A DNA stretch of 64,000 bases. Source: UBA5070 sp035352895. Lineage in GTDB: Bacteria > Fibrobacterota > Fibrobacteria > UBA5070. The position numbers were made by a program, and so were the translations under genes. The notes beneath the pieces are model-generated. The model saw only the letters and a list, made by a program, of their open reading frames with translations, was not told where the DNA came from and ran no database searches. Where the stretch lies: contig DAOPYN010000018.1 of the NCBI GenBank assembly GCA_035352895.1, forward strand, positions 1 to 64,000, read 5' to 3'. Of the stretch, positions 17,135-24,879 are shown piece after piece. The first letter of the stretch is position 1, and each line of letters opens with the position of its first letter.

Positions 17135-19453
17135 TCAACTGCCCGTCCGATCCAAAGCGTCGGCGAGGGTCGCGAACAGCTCTTCCTTGCGGACCGGCTT
17201 GGCCAGCACGATCATCCCCGCGCTCGATGCGGGATCGCCGATCCACACCACCGGAACGGCGCAGCCTTCCAGGCAGGCCTGCCACTCGGGGTCCTCCTGA
17301 TCGACCACCACCGCTTGCACGATGCCGAAATCGGCGATCTTCGCGAATTCCCCGGGGGAACCCACCAGGATCGTCCGGTATCCCGCCCCCTCCAGGAAGC
17401 CCATGAGGATCTGAGAGAGGATCCGTCCGGAAGCCAGGATGGCGATGGTGGCCTTGGAGTGTTCGCAGCGGACCACCGCACGGGCGATCTCCTCCACCCG
17501 GAAGGGGAACGCCACGACTTCGCCGCGTCCATCGTCCACCAGGCTCCTGGCCCGCTGGAAATCGGTCCCCTTGCAGAGCACCACGCTTCGCTGCGGAACG
17601 GACGCGGCTCGCTCGAGACTGTCCGTGACGAGGATCCCCGTTCCCCTCCCCTCGCTGGCGATGGCAGATTCCAGGAACACCGCGAGGTCTGGACGGGAAA
17701 TGTCCCATTGGATGGTTCCCTGGGGGATGTCGATCGGCGCGGGAAGGGCGACCACCGCGAGGGGGAGGGAAAACCGGAATTCGCTTCCGACTCCGGGGGT
17801 GCTGTCCACCTGGATCCGGCTTCCCATCGAGGTCGCCAAGGCCCGCGCGACTGGGAGTCCAAGACCCGTTCCTCCGAAACGGATCGCCGATGCGCGATCG
17901 GCCTGGACGAACGGCTGGAAGATCGCATCCATCCTGTCGGCCGGGATGCCGATGCCGGTGTCCCGCACGGAGACCGCCAGCGAGGAGGTCGCCTGGTCCC
18001 AGGACACGGTCACCACCACTTTCCCGGCCAGGGTGTACTTCACCGCGTTGCCGGCCAGGTTCACGAAGATCCGCCGCAGTCGAGCGGGATCCACCAGCAC
18101 ACGGGATGGCACCGTGGGGGAGGCCATGAAGAGGAAGTCAAGCCCTTTGCGCTCGGCTTCGAATCCCACCAGCTTGGATGCGTCCAGAAGGACCTCCACG
18201 GGATCCGTCTCCTCGGGAACCAGGTCCACTTCCCCCTTCTCCAAGCGACTGAACTCCAGCACTCCGTTGATGGTTTCCAGAAGGCCCAACGCCGCCGATC
18301 GCGAGAGTTCCAGAGCCTCCCTCGCCTCCGATTCCAGCTCGCCCTTCAGGGCGATCTCCGTCAGGCCGATCACCCCGTTCAAGGGCGTCCGCAGTTCGTG
18401 GGTCATGGATTGCAGGAAGTTCATCCTCGCCCTGCTCGAGGTTTCCGCCCGATCCAGGGCCGTTTCCAGTTTTTCACGCGAATCCCTCGCCGCATCCACC
18501 ATCTCCTGGATCCTGCGCGACAGGTTGCCCAATTCGTCGTGCCGCGGATCCACCAGGTCCACGACCTCTCCCTGCTGGTGGCGGATCCTGGAAACCGAAT
18601 ACGCAAGGCGCGCGATCCGGCTCAGCACGAATCGCTCCAGGATGGCCAGGGCCAGGGCCACCACCAGTCCCAGCCCCAGCAGGAGCTGGAGCAGGAACTG
18701 GCGCGACGCGTCTCGCCCCACCACCATCATGGGTCTGTCCAGCCGGATCTCCACGATGGCGTGGTCGCCATCCAGGATCGGGTATCCGAAGGCCAGGATC
18801 CCGCTGTCGGCCTCGCCCCAGGAGGAAACCCCCATGGTGTCCCCGTGGGCGAGGATCCTGGTGGGAGCCTGCATCTGGGCGCTCAGCAGGGAGTCCTCCC
18901 GTCGATCGACCCTTCGCGCCATCGCCAGCCATCCCCGGGTGACGCCCTCCCCGGAGGACGGCAGGACGGGCTGCACCGTGCAGAACAGGAGGACGGAATC
19001 CGTCCGGACGATTCCCGTCCATCCCGCGTTGGAAGACCCGATCCTGCGGACCAGGGAGTCCAGCTCCCGGTCCGAGATTCCCCCGTCGGGAATGCGAACC
19101 CCATCGATGCGGCGGAACCGGGCATCCCAATAGTAGAGAGCGTCCAGGTCGAGCGTGGCCAAGGCCCCTTCGTCCAGGTTGGATGTCGGGAAATCCGGCG
19201 CATCCCCAGCCAGCCAGGACACAGCGTCGTCCCACCTGGACCAATCCACGCCGTGGACGCGGAGGTTGTCCAGTCGCATTTCCAGGGATCGCTCGGCCTG
19301 GGCCCGCGTCTTGGCCACCTGGCTGCGCTCCAATCCCTGGAAATGCCAGATCAGCCTGCTGGTGCCGATCCATCCGCTGAGCATCACCAGGAACCAGATC
19401 GCGATCAGCGAGGGCCCCAGGGTCCGCCATCGCAGGTGAAGGAGGGATTTCAT
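17135..19453 (-). CDS. CHASE4-type sensor hybrid histidine kinase with degenerate receiver
   Basis: 772-residue membrane kinase. TM1 is at about 13-35. The extracytoplasmic sensor at about 45-245 has a CHASE4-like VDWSRWDDAVSW motif. TM2 is at about 253-275, then HAMP (about 275-330). HisKA follows with phospho-acceptor H352 in MTHELRTPLNG, then HATPase_c with FVNLAGNAVKYT, DTGIGIP and FGGTGLGLPVA. The last 105 residues (668-772) fold-match a receiver but lack the acidic pair (ILASGR instead of a DD motif), keeping Asp718 and Lys752. The start ATG 19453 follows GGAAAGG. It is co-directional with the response regulator ending 16 bases upstream, which is the probable partner. The signal is unknown. 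Confidence 0.85.
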   Translation of the reverse strand: MKSLLHLRWRTLGPSLIAIWFLVMLSGWIGTSRLIWHFQGLERSQVAKTRAQAERSLEMRLDNLRVHGVDWSRWDDAVSWLAGDAPDFPTSNLDEGALATLDLDALYYWDARFRRIDGVRIPDGGISDRELDSLVRRIGSSNAGWTGIVRTDSVLLFCTVQPVLPSSGEGVTRGWLAMARRVDRREDSLLSAQMQAPTRILAHGDTMGVSSWGEADSGILAFGYPILDGDHAIVEIRLDRPMMVVGRDASRQFLLQLLLGLGLVVALALAILERFVLSRIARLAYSVSRIRHQQGEVVDLVDPRHDELGNLSRRIQEMVDAARDSREKLETALDRAETSSRARMNFLQSMTHELRTPLNGVIGLTEIALKGELESEAREALELSRSAALGLLETINGVLEFSRLEKGEVDLVPEETDPVEVLLDASKLVGFEAERKGLDFLFMASPTVPSRVLVDPARLRRIFVNLAGNAVKYTLAGKVVVTVSWDQATSSLAVSVRDTGIGIPADRMDAIFQPFVQADRASAIRFGGTGLGLPVARALATSMGSRIQVDSTPGVGSEFRFSLPLAVVALPAPIDIPQGTIQWDISRPDLAVFLESAIASEGRGTGILVTDSLERAASVPQRSVVLCKGTDFQRARSLVDDGRGEVVAFPFRVEEIARAVVRCEHSKATIAILASGRILSQILMGFLEGAGYRTILVGSPGEFAKIADFGIVQAVVVDQEDPEWQACLEGCAVPVVWIGDPASSAGMIVLAKPVRKEELFATLADALDRTGS

Positions 19454-19469
19454 CCTTTCCGATGCTCCG

Positions 19470-20210
19470 TCAGAGCTCGGACTGTGGGGGACGGTTGAGC
19501 TTCTCCCGCATCCGTTCGCGGCGTTCGACGGCCACCTCCATGGCCTTCGCCAGGTTGCCGATGGTTTCCCGCAGAGCGTTCCAATCGCAGGTTCCACGGG
19601 CCTTCAGCCCATCGAGAAGGACCTGCAGACGCCCTCCCGCAAGGAGTGCGACCCCCTCGCGCATCCTCAGGAACGACCCGATGGACAGATCTCCCGGAGG
19701 CGGAACCCCGACGGACAGGAAGCCCATCGCCTCGTTCACCTCCAGATGGAACGCATCGAAGATCTCCTCGTACCGCTTCGGATCGAGGCCGCTCTCCTCG
19801 AGAACCTTGAACTTCGGGCGAAGCGGGGTTTCGGTGGAGGGAGGGGCGTCGGAAAGGACCTGGCGGATCTTCGGAAGCAGGACCTCCTCGCGGACCGGCT
19901 TGATCAGATAGTGCTTGCAGCCGCGGGCGACCACCTTCTTCACGGTATCCGCGTCGGAAATGCTCGTCATGACCACCACGGGAATCCGACTCCAGTCCGG
20001 ATTCTTCGAGAGGACTTCCAGGAGCTCGAATCCGTCCATCTCGGGCATCATGAGATCGGAGAGGATCACTTGCACATCGGCCCGTCCCGCGAGGATTTCG
20101 ACGGCCTGCCGGCCGGTCTTGGCCGATACGGTCTCCAGTCCATGGGAGTGGAGAATCATTTCCACCGCCCGGAGGCTGATGGTGTTGTCTTCCACGATCA
20201 AGATGCTCAT
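19470..20210 (-). CDS. Response regulator with C-terminal helical domain
   Basis: 246 residues. The N-terminal receiver domain is complete: E7/D8 in ILIVEDN, phospho-acceptor D52 in LSDLMMPEMDG, T82 in VVMTS and K104 in YLIKPV. The remaining about 120 residues are mostly helical and carry no DNA-binding or enzymatic motif I recognise. They could be an HPt-like or dimerisation helix bundle, but no conserved HPt histidine motif is visible. A clear GGAGG ribosome site lies five bases before ATG 20210. The hybrid kinase begins 16 bases after its stop, so the two likely form a phosphorelay. Output is probably protein-protein rather than transcriptional. Confidence 0.85.
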   Translation of the reverse strand: MSILIVEDNTISLRAVEMILHSHGLETVSAKTGRQAVEILAGRADVQVILSDLMMPEMDGFELLEVLSKNPDWSRIPVVVMTSISDADTVKKVVARGCKHYLIKPVREEVLLPKIRQVLSDAPPSTETPLRPKFKVLEESGLDPKRYEEIFDAFHLEVNEAMGFLSVGVPPPGDLSIGSFLRMREGVALLAGGRLQVLLDGLKARGTCDWNALRETIGNLAKAMEVAVERRERMREKLNRPPQSEL

Positions 20211-20273
20211 CGAACCTCCATCGATCCGGATGGAGGCCATGGTACCACTTCCGCCACGCGGGCGGATCCGCGG

Positions 20274-20732
20274 TCAACCTTCCTGTCGTTGACGCCGCGC
20301 CTCGGCGGCCTCCTCGAAGAGTTCCTGCTCCACCTGCGACACCGGCTGGAGTCGGGGCACCAGAGTGGGACGATGTTCCTGGTCCAAGGCCACGTAGACC
20401 ATGTGGGCGGTGTTGACCAGCTCCATGGTGCACTGGATGGGATCCTCGTGGAAGACTTCGACCATCACGTCCATGGAGGTGCGACCGACGTACACCACCG
20501 AGGCCACCAGCTGCAGGATGGAACCGGTGAAGACCGGGCGATGGAACACCATGCCGTCGACCGCGACCGTCACCACCGGGCGTCGGGCGTGACGTGTGGC
20601 GGCCAGCCCGCCGGTTTCGTCCACGAGCTTCATGATCCAACCACCATGGATGTGGCCAAGGTGGTTGGCATGCTCGGCGACCATGAGCGCATGGGTGACG
20701 ACACGGGATTCGGCAGGTGTTCGGGTGTCCAT
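20274..20732 (-). CDS. YciA-like hotdog-fold acyl-CoA thioesterase
   Basis: 152-residue hotdog-fold thioesterase. The family hydrolyses acyl-CoA esters to free acid and CoA in the cytoplasm. The catalytic region reads ANHLGHIHGGWIMKLVDETG, with the conserved Asp, and VDGMVFHRPV plus GRTSMDVMVEV follow the YciA/BFIT pattern. The C-terminal tail is Glu/Arg-rich. It lies between the two-component genes and the MetX-MetW gene, 15 bases after the latter's start-proximal neighbour order on the minus strand, so co-transcription is likely. Preferred chain length cannot be inferred. Confidence 0.85.
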   Translation of the reverse strand: MDTRTPAESRVVTHALMVAEHANHLGHIHGGWIMKLVDETGGLAATRHARRPVVTVAVDGMVFHRPVFTGSILQLVASVVYVGRTSMDVMVEVFHEDPIQCTMELVNTAHMVYVALDQEHRPTLVPRLQPVSQVEQELFEEAAEARRQRQEG

Positions 20733-20747
20733 GGATGGGTATCCCTT

Positions 20748-22604
20748 TCAGGTGAGGCGGGCGATGCGGGCGATGGCGCGGTCGGCGCCAAGATTCACGC
20801 ATCCGGCGCCCAACAGGAAGCGTCCGATGCGGTCGTCGGAAATGGGACGGATTTCCCGGATTTCGATGCGTTCCCGACGGCAATAGTCCTGGAAGTCCTC
20901 CAGGGTGAAGGGGTGGAGATTGGGAGTCTCGTACCACTCGAAGGGAAGGTCGGCGGTCTTGGGCATGCGCCCCTTCAATAGGACGGCCATGCGGCATTTC
21001 CAGACGGCGAAATTGGGAAAGCCCACGATGGCTTCCTTTCCCACCCGGAGGATCTCCCGCAGCACCTCCGGAGGATTGGCGACCGCTTGCAGGGTCTGGT
21101 TGAGCACGACATGGTCCCAGGCGCCGTCGGGCATCTGGCGGAGTGCCTGGACCGCGTCCCCGTGCAGCGCCGACAACCCCTTGCCCATGGCGCGGATCAC
21201 CGCATCGAGATCCAGATCCAGACCTTTGCCATGGCATCCGCGTTCGGAGATGAGGCGCTGGAGCAGGGAGCCGTCCCCGCAACCGATGTCCAGAACCTTC
21301 GCATTGGGCTGGATCATGGAAAGGATCACGTCCTGGTCGCGGGTGTTGGAAGCCAGCCCCCCAATGGTGGCGGTCAATGTGGGAGGGCGGCTTTCGATCG
21401 CCGCATCGTCGCTCAGGAAGGAGGTCAGGACCTGGTCGAGCTGGTCGACTTCCAGAAGGAAGCCGTCGTGGCCATGCGGACTGGTCAGGCGGCAGTACGA
21501 GACCTCCTTGCCCGCCTCCACCAGGGCCTCGGCGACGCGCCAGCTCTCGGCCGCGGGAAACAGCCAATCGGACGACAAGGCCACCACCAGGAACCTGCAA
21601 CGGGCGCGACCGAAGGCGTCCACCAACCGAGGAAGGGGATCCTCGGCGTCCAAGGAAGGGTCGCTGTAGGTGGCCGCCAAGTCGAAGCGGTCCATGGCAT
21701 GGGTGATGTACAGATAGGCGTTGGCATCGAAGCGATCGACGAACTTGGAGCCTTGGTGCTCCAGGTACTTTTCCACCTCGAAGTCCGTGTGGAAACGTTC
21801 GGGAAGATCGTTCTCCCTTTGGCGACGACCGAATTTCCCGGCCATTCCCTCGGCGGAGAGGTAGGTGATGTGGGCGATCTTGCGTGCGAGCGACAAGCCA
21901 CGGAAGGGAGGCGAATGGAGGGGGTATTTGCCCTGGTTCCAGAGCGGATCGTCCAGGATGGCTTGCCGACCGACGATATCGAAAGCGAGAGCCTGCGCGG
22001 AAAGCGACGGGGCCGCCGCGACACAGGCGCACCTCTCCACGAATTCGGGAAAGCGCAGGCTCCACTCCAGCGCCTGCATCCCACCCATGGAACCGCCGAC
22101 CACCGCGAACAGACCACGCACCCCGAGCGCATCCAGCAGCAGCTTCTGCACGCGGACCATGTCGCCGATCCCGATGGAGGGGAAGGTGCTGCCGTAGGGT
22201 TCGCCCGTCCGCGGATCCACCGACCGGGGGCCACTGGTGCCGGCGGCCCCGCCCAGCATGCTGGCGCAGACCACGTAGAACCTCCGGGTGTCGATGGCCT
22301 TTCCCGGTCCGACCATCTCGTCCCACCACCCCTTGGTCTTCATCGCCGACCGATCGCCATGGAAACCGGCCACATGGCAGTCGGCCGTGAGCGGAGTGGT
22401 CACCAGGATGGCGTTGGAAGCGGTGGCATCGAGTTCACCATAGACCTCGAAGGCCACCTCCAGCAGTGGCAGGGCCGAGCCATCCTGGCAGACGAACCCT
22501 TCCGGGCCCAGGGGTAGAGCCATCGTCCGGGTTTCCACCACTCCCACCGATCGGCTCCAATCGTAGGCCTTCTCGGAAACCCAGCTCGAATCGGCGATGC
22601 CCAT
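20748..22604 (-). CDS. metXW: MetX-MetW fusion: homoserine O-acyltransferase plus methyltransferase-like MetW
   Basis: 618-residue two-domain protein. Residues 1-400 form a MetX alpha/beta hydrolase, with nucleophile S172 in GGSMGGMQALEW, D346 in SSDWLFP and H379 in PHGHDGF. It acylates homoserine for methionine synthesis. Residues about 425-618 match MetW, with the SAM-type loop VLDIGCGDGSLL (437-448), then VVLNQTLQAV, GFPNFAVWKCRM and KGRMPKTADLPFEWYETPN. MetX and MetW are usually adjacent separate genes; here there is one continuous frame. MetW is reported to be needed for MetX activity in some bacteria, so fusion fixes stoichiometry. Acetyl versus succinyl specificity is undetermined. AGGAGG precedes ATG 22604 by 11 bases. 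Confidence 0.9.
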   Translation of the reverse strand: MGIADSSWVSEKAYDWSRSVGVVETRTMALPLGPEGFVCQDGSALPLLEVAFEVYGELDATASNAILVTTPLTADCHVAGFHGDRSAMKTKGWWDEMVGPGKAIDTRRFYVVCASMLGGAAGTSGPRSVDPRTGEPYGSTFPSIGIGDMVRVQKLLLDALGVRGLFAVVGGSMGGMQALEWSLRFPEFVERCACVAAAPSLSAQALAFDIVGRQAILDDPLWNQGKYPLHSPPFRGLSLARKIAHITYLSAEGMAGKFGRRQRENDLPERFHTDFEVEKYLEHQGSKFVDRFDANAYLYITHAMDRFDLAATYSDPSLDAEDPLPRLVDAFGRARCRFLVVALSSDWLFPAAESWRVAEALVEAGKEVSYCRLTSPHGHDGFLLEVDQLDQVLTSFLSDDAAIESRPPTLTATIGGLASNTRDQDVILSMIQPNAKVLDIGCGDGSLLQRLISERGCHGKGLDLDLDAVIRAMGKGLSALHGDAVQALRQMPDGAWDHVVLNQTLQAVANPPEVLREILRVGKEAIVGFPNFAVWKCRMAVLLKGRMPKTADLPFEWYETPNLHPFTLEDFQDYCRRERIEIREIRPISDDRIGRFLLGAGCVNLGADRAIARIARLT

Positions 22605-22610
22605 TTTCGG

Positions 22611-23483
22611 TCAGTCCTCCTTGGACACGGAGGCTTCCGAGGCCATGCCGGTCTCCATGAACCAGACAGGTTTTGTTCCCTGGTAGGCCCCAGGGCAATT
22701 CCAGAAGACGGCGACGATCTCGGATACCCGGCCGGGAACCACCGTCGCGTAGAGGCGGTCGGCGTGGATGCGCGACAAATGCAATCCGCGTCCACGGGGG
22801 TCCATCAATCCCTCCCCCCGGAGATGCCGCTCCAGAAGGCGCATGGCCTCCCGCGCATCGAGCGTTCCCGCTTCGTCGCGCACCGCGAAGACGTGCTTCT
22901 GGCCATCCCTCCCCCACTCCAGGAAAGCCTGGGCGGTGGCGGAATGGTGCAACGCGTTGGATAGGAGTTCATCCAGGACCAGGCGCAGTCGTCGGCTCGC
23001 GGAGAGCGGGCCATCCAACGCGGATTGGACGTGGCGACACAATCTGCCCACCTGGTTGAGGGCCGACACCTGTTCGTGCCCGAGGGAGGATTTCCCGGAA
23101 CCGAGGTACTTGGCGATCCCCGGCCGGTATCCCAGGAGTCGCATGCGGATGGCCAGATCGAGTTCGTCGACCATCAGCGGTGAGGTCTTCGTCAGGAGCA
23201 TGGACAGCTGCTTGTTCCTGCAATCTTCCAGGACGGGATCGATGTCTCCGGAGGTCCATACGAAAGCGGGAATTCCCTCGCGCCGCGCGACGGCGAGCAA
23301 TTCCAGGGTATCGCCCGTTTCCAGGAATTGGGTTTCGCCCACCACCAGATCGGGGGATTGTCGAAGCTTTTCGGGGAATTGTTCCGGAATCCGGCATGAT
23401 TCCACCACGCAACCCAAACTGGACGCCAAAAGGTGCGCCAACGAAGGATCCGGGTCCAGAAGGAGGATCTTCCGGTGCTTCAC
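22611..23483 (-). CDS. Receiver-like protein with RsbW-type HATPase domain
   Basis: 290 residues. The N-terminal 115 residues fold like a receiver (ILLLDPDPSLAHLL), but the strand-3 position reads VVGETQF, so the phospho-acceptor Asp is missing. The C-terminal half (about 140-265) carries a GHKL ATPase of the anti-sigma/RsbW type: LVLDELLSNALHHS (N-box) and DPRGRGLHLSRIHADRL (G-box). Such proteins bind ATP and often act in partner-switching rather than as classic kinases. It ends six bases before the MetX-MetW start, whose ribosome site overlaps its end. No sigma factor or anti-anti-sigma partner is in view. Confidence 0.75.
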   Translation of the reverse strand: MKHRKILLLDPDPSLAHLLASSLGCVVESCRIPEQFPEKLRQSPDLVVGETQFLETGDTLELLAVARREGIPAFVWTSGDIDPVLEDCRNKQLSMLLTKTSPLMVDELDLAIRMRLLGYRPGIAKYLGSGKSSLGHEQVSALNQVGRLCRHVQSALDGPLSASRRLRLVLDELLSNALHHSATAQAFLEWGRDGQKHVFAVRDEAGTLDAREAMRLLERHLRGEGLMDPRGRGLHLSRIHADRLYATVVPGRVSEIVAVFWNCPGAYQGTKPVWFMETGMASEASVSKED

Positions 23484-23523
23484 GAACGCCCCGGCGATTG
23501 GAAGTTTCGGATGGGTTGGCGAT

Positions 23524-23805
23524 TCACTGATAAATCCGATGCGCCAGCCAAGATAGGAGAGGCGTGCCCAGAAGGTACTTGAATACCTCCACTCCGGCCA
23601 GAGAGAGAAGCACCACCACCAGCTCGCAAACCAGCACGAAACAAAGGAGGCTGGTCAGGACCAGGATGGCGATCACGACCACGGGGCGGATCTCTCCTTG
23701 GACGGAGAGGATCCGCCGCAGCCGGGAAGGTTCAGCCGCGGGCCGCGCGGCGGATTCGCCAGGCTCGGTCACCGGGGAGGATCGGCTTGGGAGTGGTACC
23801 GACAA
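23524..23805 (-). CDS. Small hydrophobic membrane protein of unknown function
   Basis: Frame of 93 residues with a charged/proline-rich N-terminus and one or two transmembrane helices from about residue 41 to 87 (PVVVIAILVLTSLLCFVLVC, then VVVLLSLAGVEVFKYLLG). The start is uncertain: TTG 23805 gives a 74-base overlap with the LysM gene, while GTG 23772 reduces it to 41 bases, and neither has a good ribosome site. The hydrophobic pattern and position directly downstream of the LysM gene argue that it is real. No family is recognised. Confidence 0.5.
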   Translation of the reverse strand: MSVPLPSRSSPVTEPGESAARPAAEPSRLRRILSVQGEIRPVVVIAILVLTSLLCFVLVCELVVVLLSLAGVEVFKYLLGTPLLSWLAHRIYQ

Positions 23806-24787
23806 GCAGGACGGTGGATGTGGTGGGAGTCACGCGGACCACCATGCCGTATCCGCGCATGGCCGCCTCTCCCCGGGGCGAGGTCACGTCCATGAATTCC
23901 ATGATGTCGCCCAACGACACGCCCTGGGCCTCGCCGCGATCCACGAAGACGTAGGTTCCCGGCATCTGGGTCCGTCCCGACGCGGTGTTGGCCATCACCT
24001 TTCCTGCGGTCTCTTCGGCCACCAGGAGGAACTTGTTGATCTGGGGGGCGGTGGACATCTCGAAGGGCCGGACCACAGCGGTGCGGGTGACAGCCCCGTA
24101 GACGCTTTGGACGCGGACCAGGGATGTCCTGGTTCGCACCTCGGTGACCTCCAGGATGGCGCGCGTCTGCTCCAGGCGTCCCGGCATCTCGCGGATCAAC
24201 ACCCTGCTGACCTGATCTCCGGACTCGATGACACTGAGCCGGTCTCCCACTTTCACCTTCCCTTCCCCCACATCCAGTTGGAGCAGGTTTCCAGGGAAGA
24301 TCTGTTGGTAACCGGTCGTTGCGTCCCAGTCGAAATGCGCCTCGAAGGCAACCTTGCCGTATTGCCCCGGAGGCACCAGGACCGGAGCGAGGAAGATGAC
24401 TTCATCGTTCAAGTAGGAGTGTTCTGGAGGAACCACGAGGTCGGAAATGCTGGAGGTGTCTCCAGGCATCTGGTAGAGGGAAGGGCTCGATTGGAAGCTG
24501 GCCAGTGGATCGTTGGTGGGTCTGGCGGCCAGTTCCGGGCTTGCGGTATCACCGACACGGGTCGATCCCGAACCCTCGATATGGACCGTGTCGCCTGGAT
24601 AGATCCAATGGGCATCGCGGATCTGTGGGTTGTGTTTCCAGACCATGGGCCATTGGAATGGGTTTCCAAGATAGTGGCCGGTGATGTCCCACATGGTGTC
24701 GCCTCTGACCACGGTGTGGGTGGTTGCGGCCACGGCAAAACCGGCCAAAGCGGCCAGAGCCCATCGATTCCACTTTGTGCCGATCAT
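23732..24787 (-). CDS. Secreted LysM-domain protein
   Basis: 351 residues. A signal peptide (MIGTKWNRWALAALAGFAVAA) leads directly into a LysM peptidoglycan-binding domain (about 24-72: VVRGDTMWDITGHYLGNP, then WIYPGDTVHI). The rest, after a Ser/Pro linker, is a beta-rich region (about 110-340) with repeats of valine-rich strands and phrases such as GDRLSVIESGDQ and FVDRGEAQGVSLGDIMEF, typical of LysM/SLBB-like wall proteins in this phylum. It probably sits in the periplasm bound to peptidoglycan. AGGAGG precedes ATG 24787 by six bases. Function beyond wall binding is unknown. Confidence 0.8.
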   Translation of the reverse strand: MIGTKWNRWALAALAGFAVAATTHTVVRGDTMWDITGHYLGNPFQWPMVWKHNPQIRDAHWIYPGDTVHIEGSGSTRVGDTASPELAARPTNDPLASFQSSPSLYQMPGDTSSISDLVVPPEHSYLNDEVIFLAPVLVPPGQYGKVAFEAHFDWDATTGYQQIFPGNLLQLDVGEGKVKVGDRLSVIESGDQVSRVLIREMPGRLEQTRAILEVTEVRTRTSLVRVQSVYGAVTRTAVVRPFEMSTAPQINKFLLVAEETAGKVMANTASGRTQMPGTYVFVDRGEAQGVSLGDIMEFMDVTSPRGEAAMRGYGMVVRVTPTTSTVLLVGTTPKPILPGDRAWRIRRAARG

Positions 24788-24855
24788 GCAGCCTCCTTGC
24801 CATCCGTCTTCGCAACTCCTTGGACGATGGCCACTTGCGCTGATATGAAGTGTAA

Positions 24856-24872
24856 GATTTTCCTTGGAAATC
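24856..24872 (-). terminator. Weak hairpin just downstream of mutS
   Basis: Eight bases after the mutS stop on the minus strand, the sequence reads GATTTCC-AA-GGAAAATC, an imperfect stem of about seven pairs with one bulge. It is followed by only a few scattered T residues (TCTTACACTT). It could be a weak intrinsic terminator separating mutS from the LysM gene, or part of the LysM promoter region, which is the most AT-rich part of this 92-base gap. Confidence 0.3.
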
Positions 24873-24879
24873 CGCCAGC

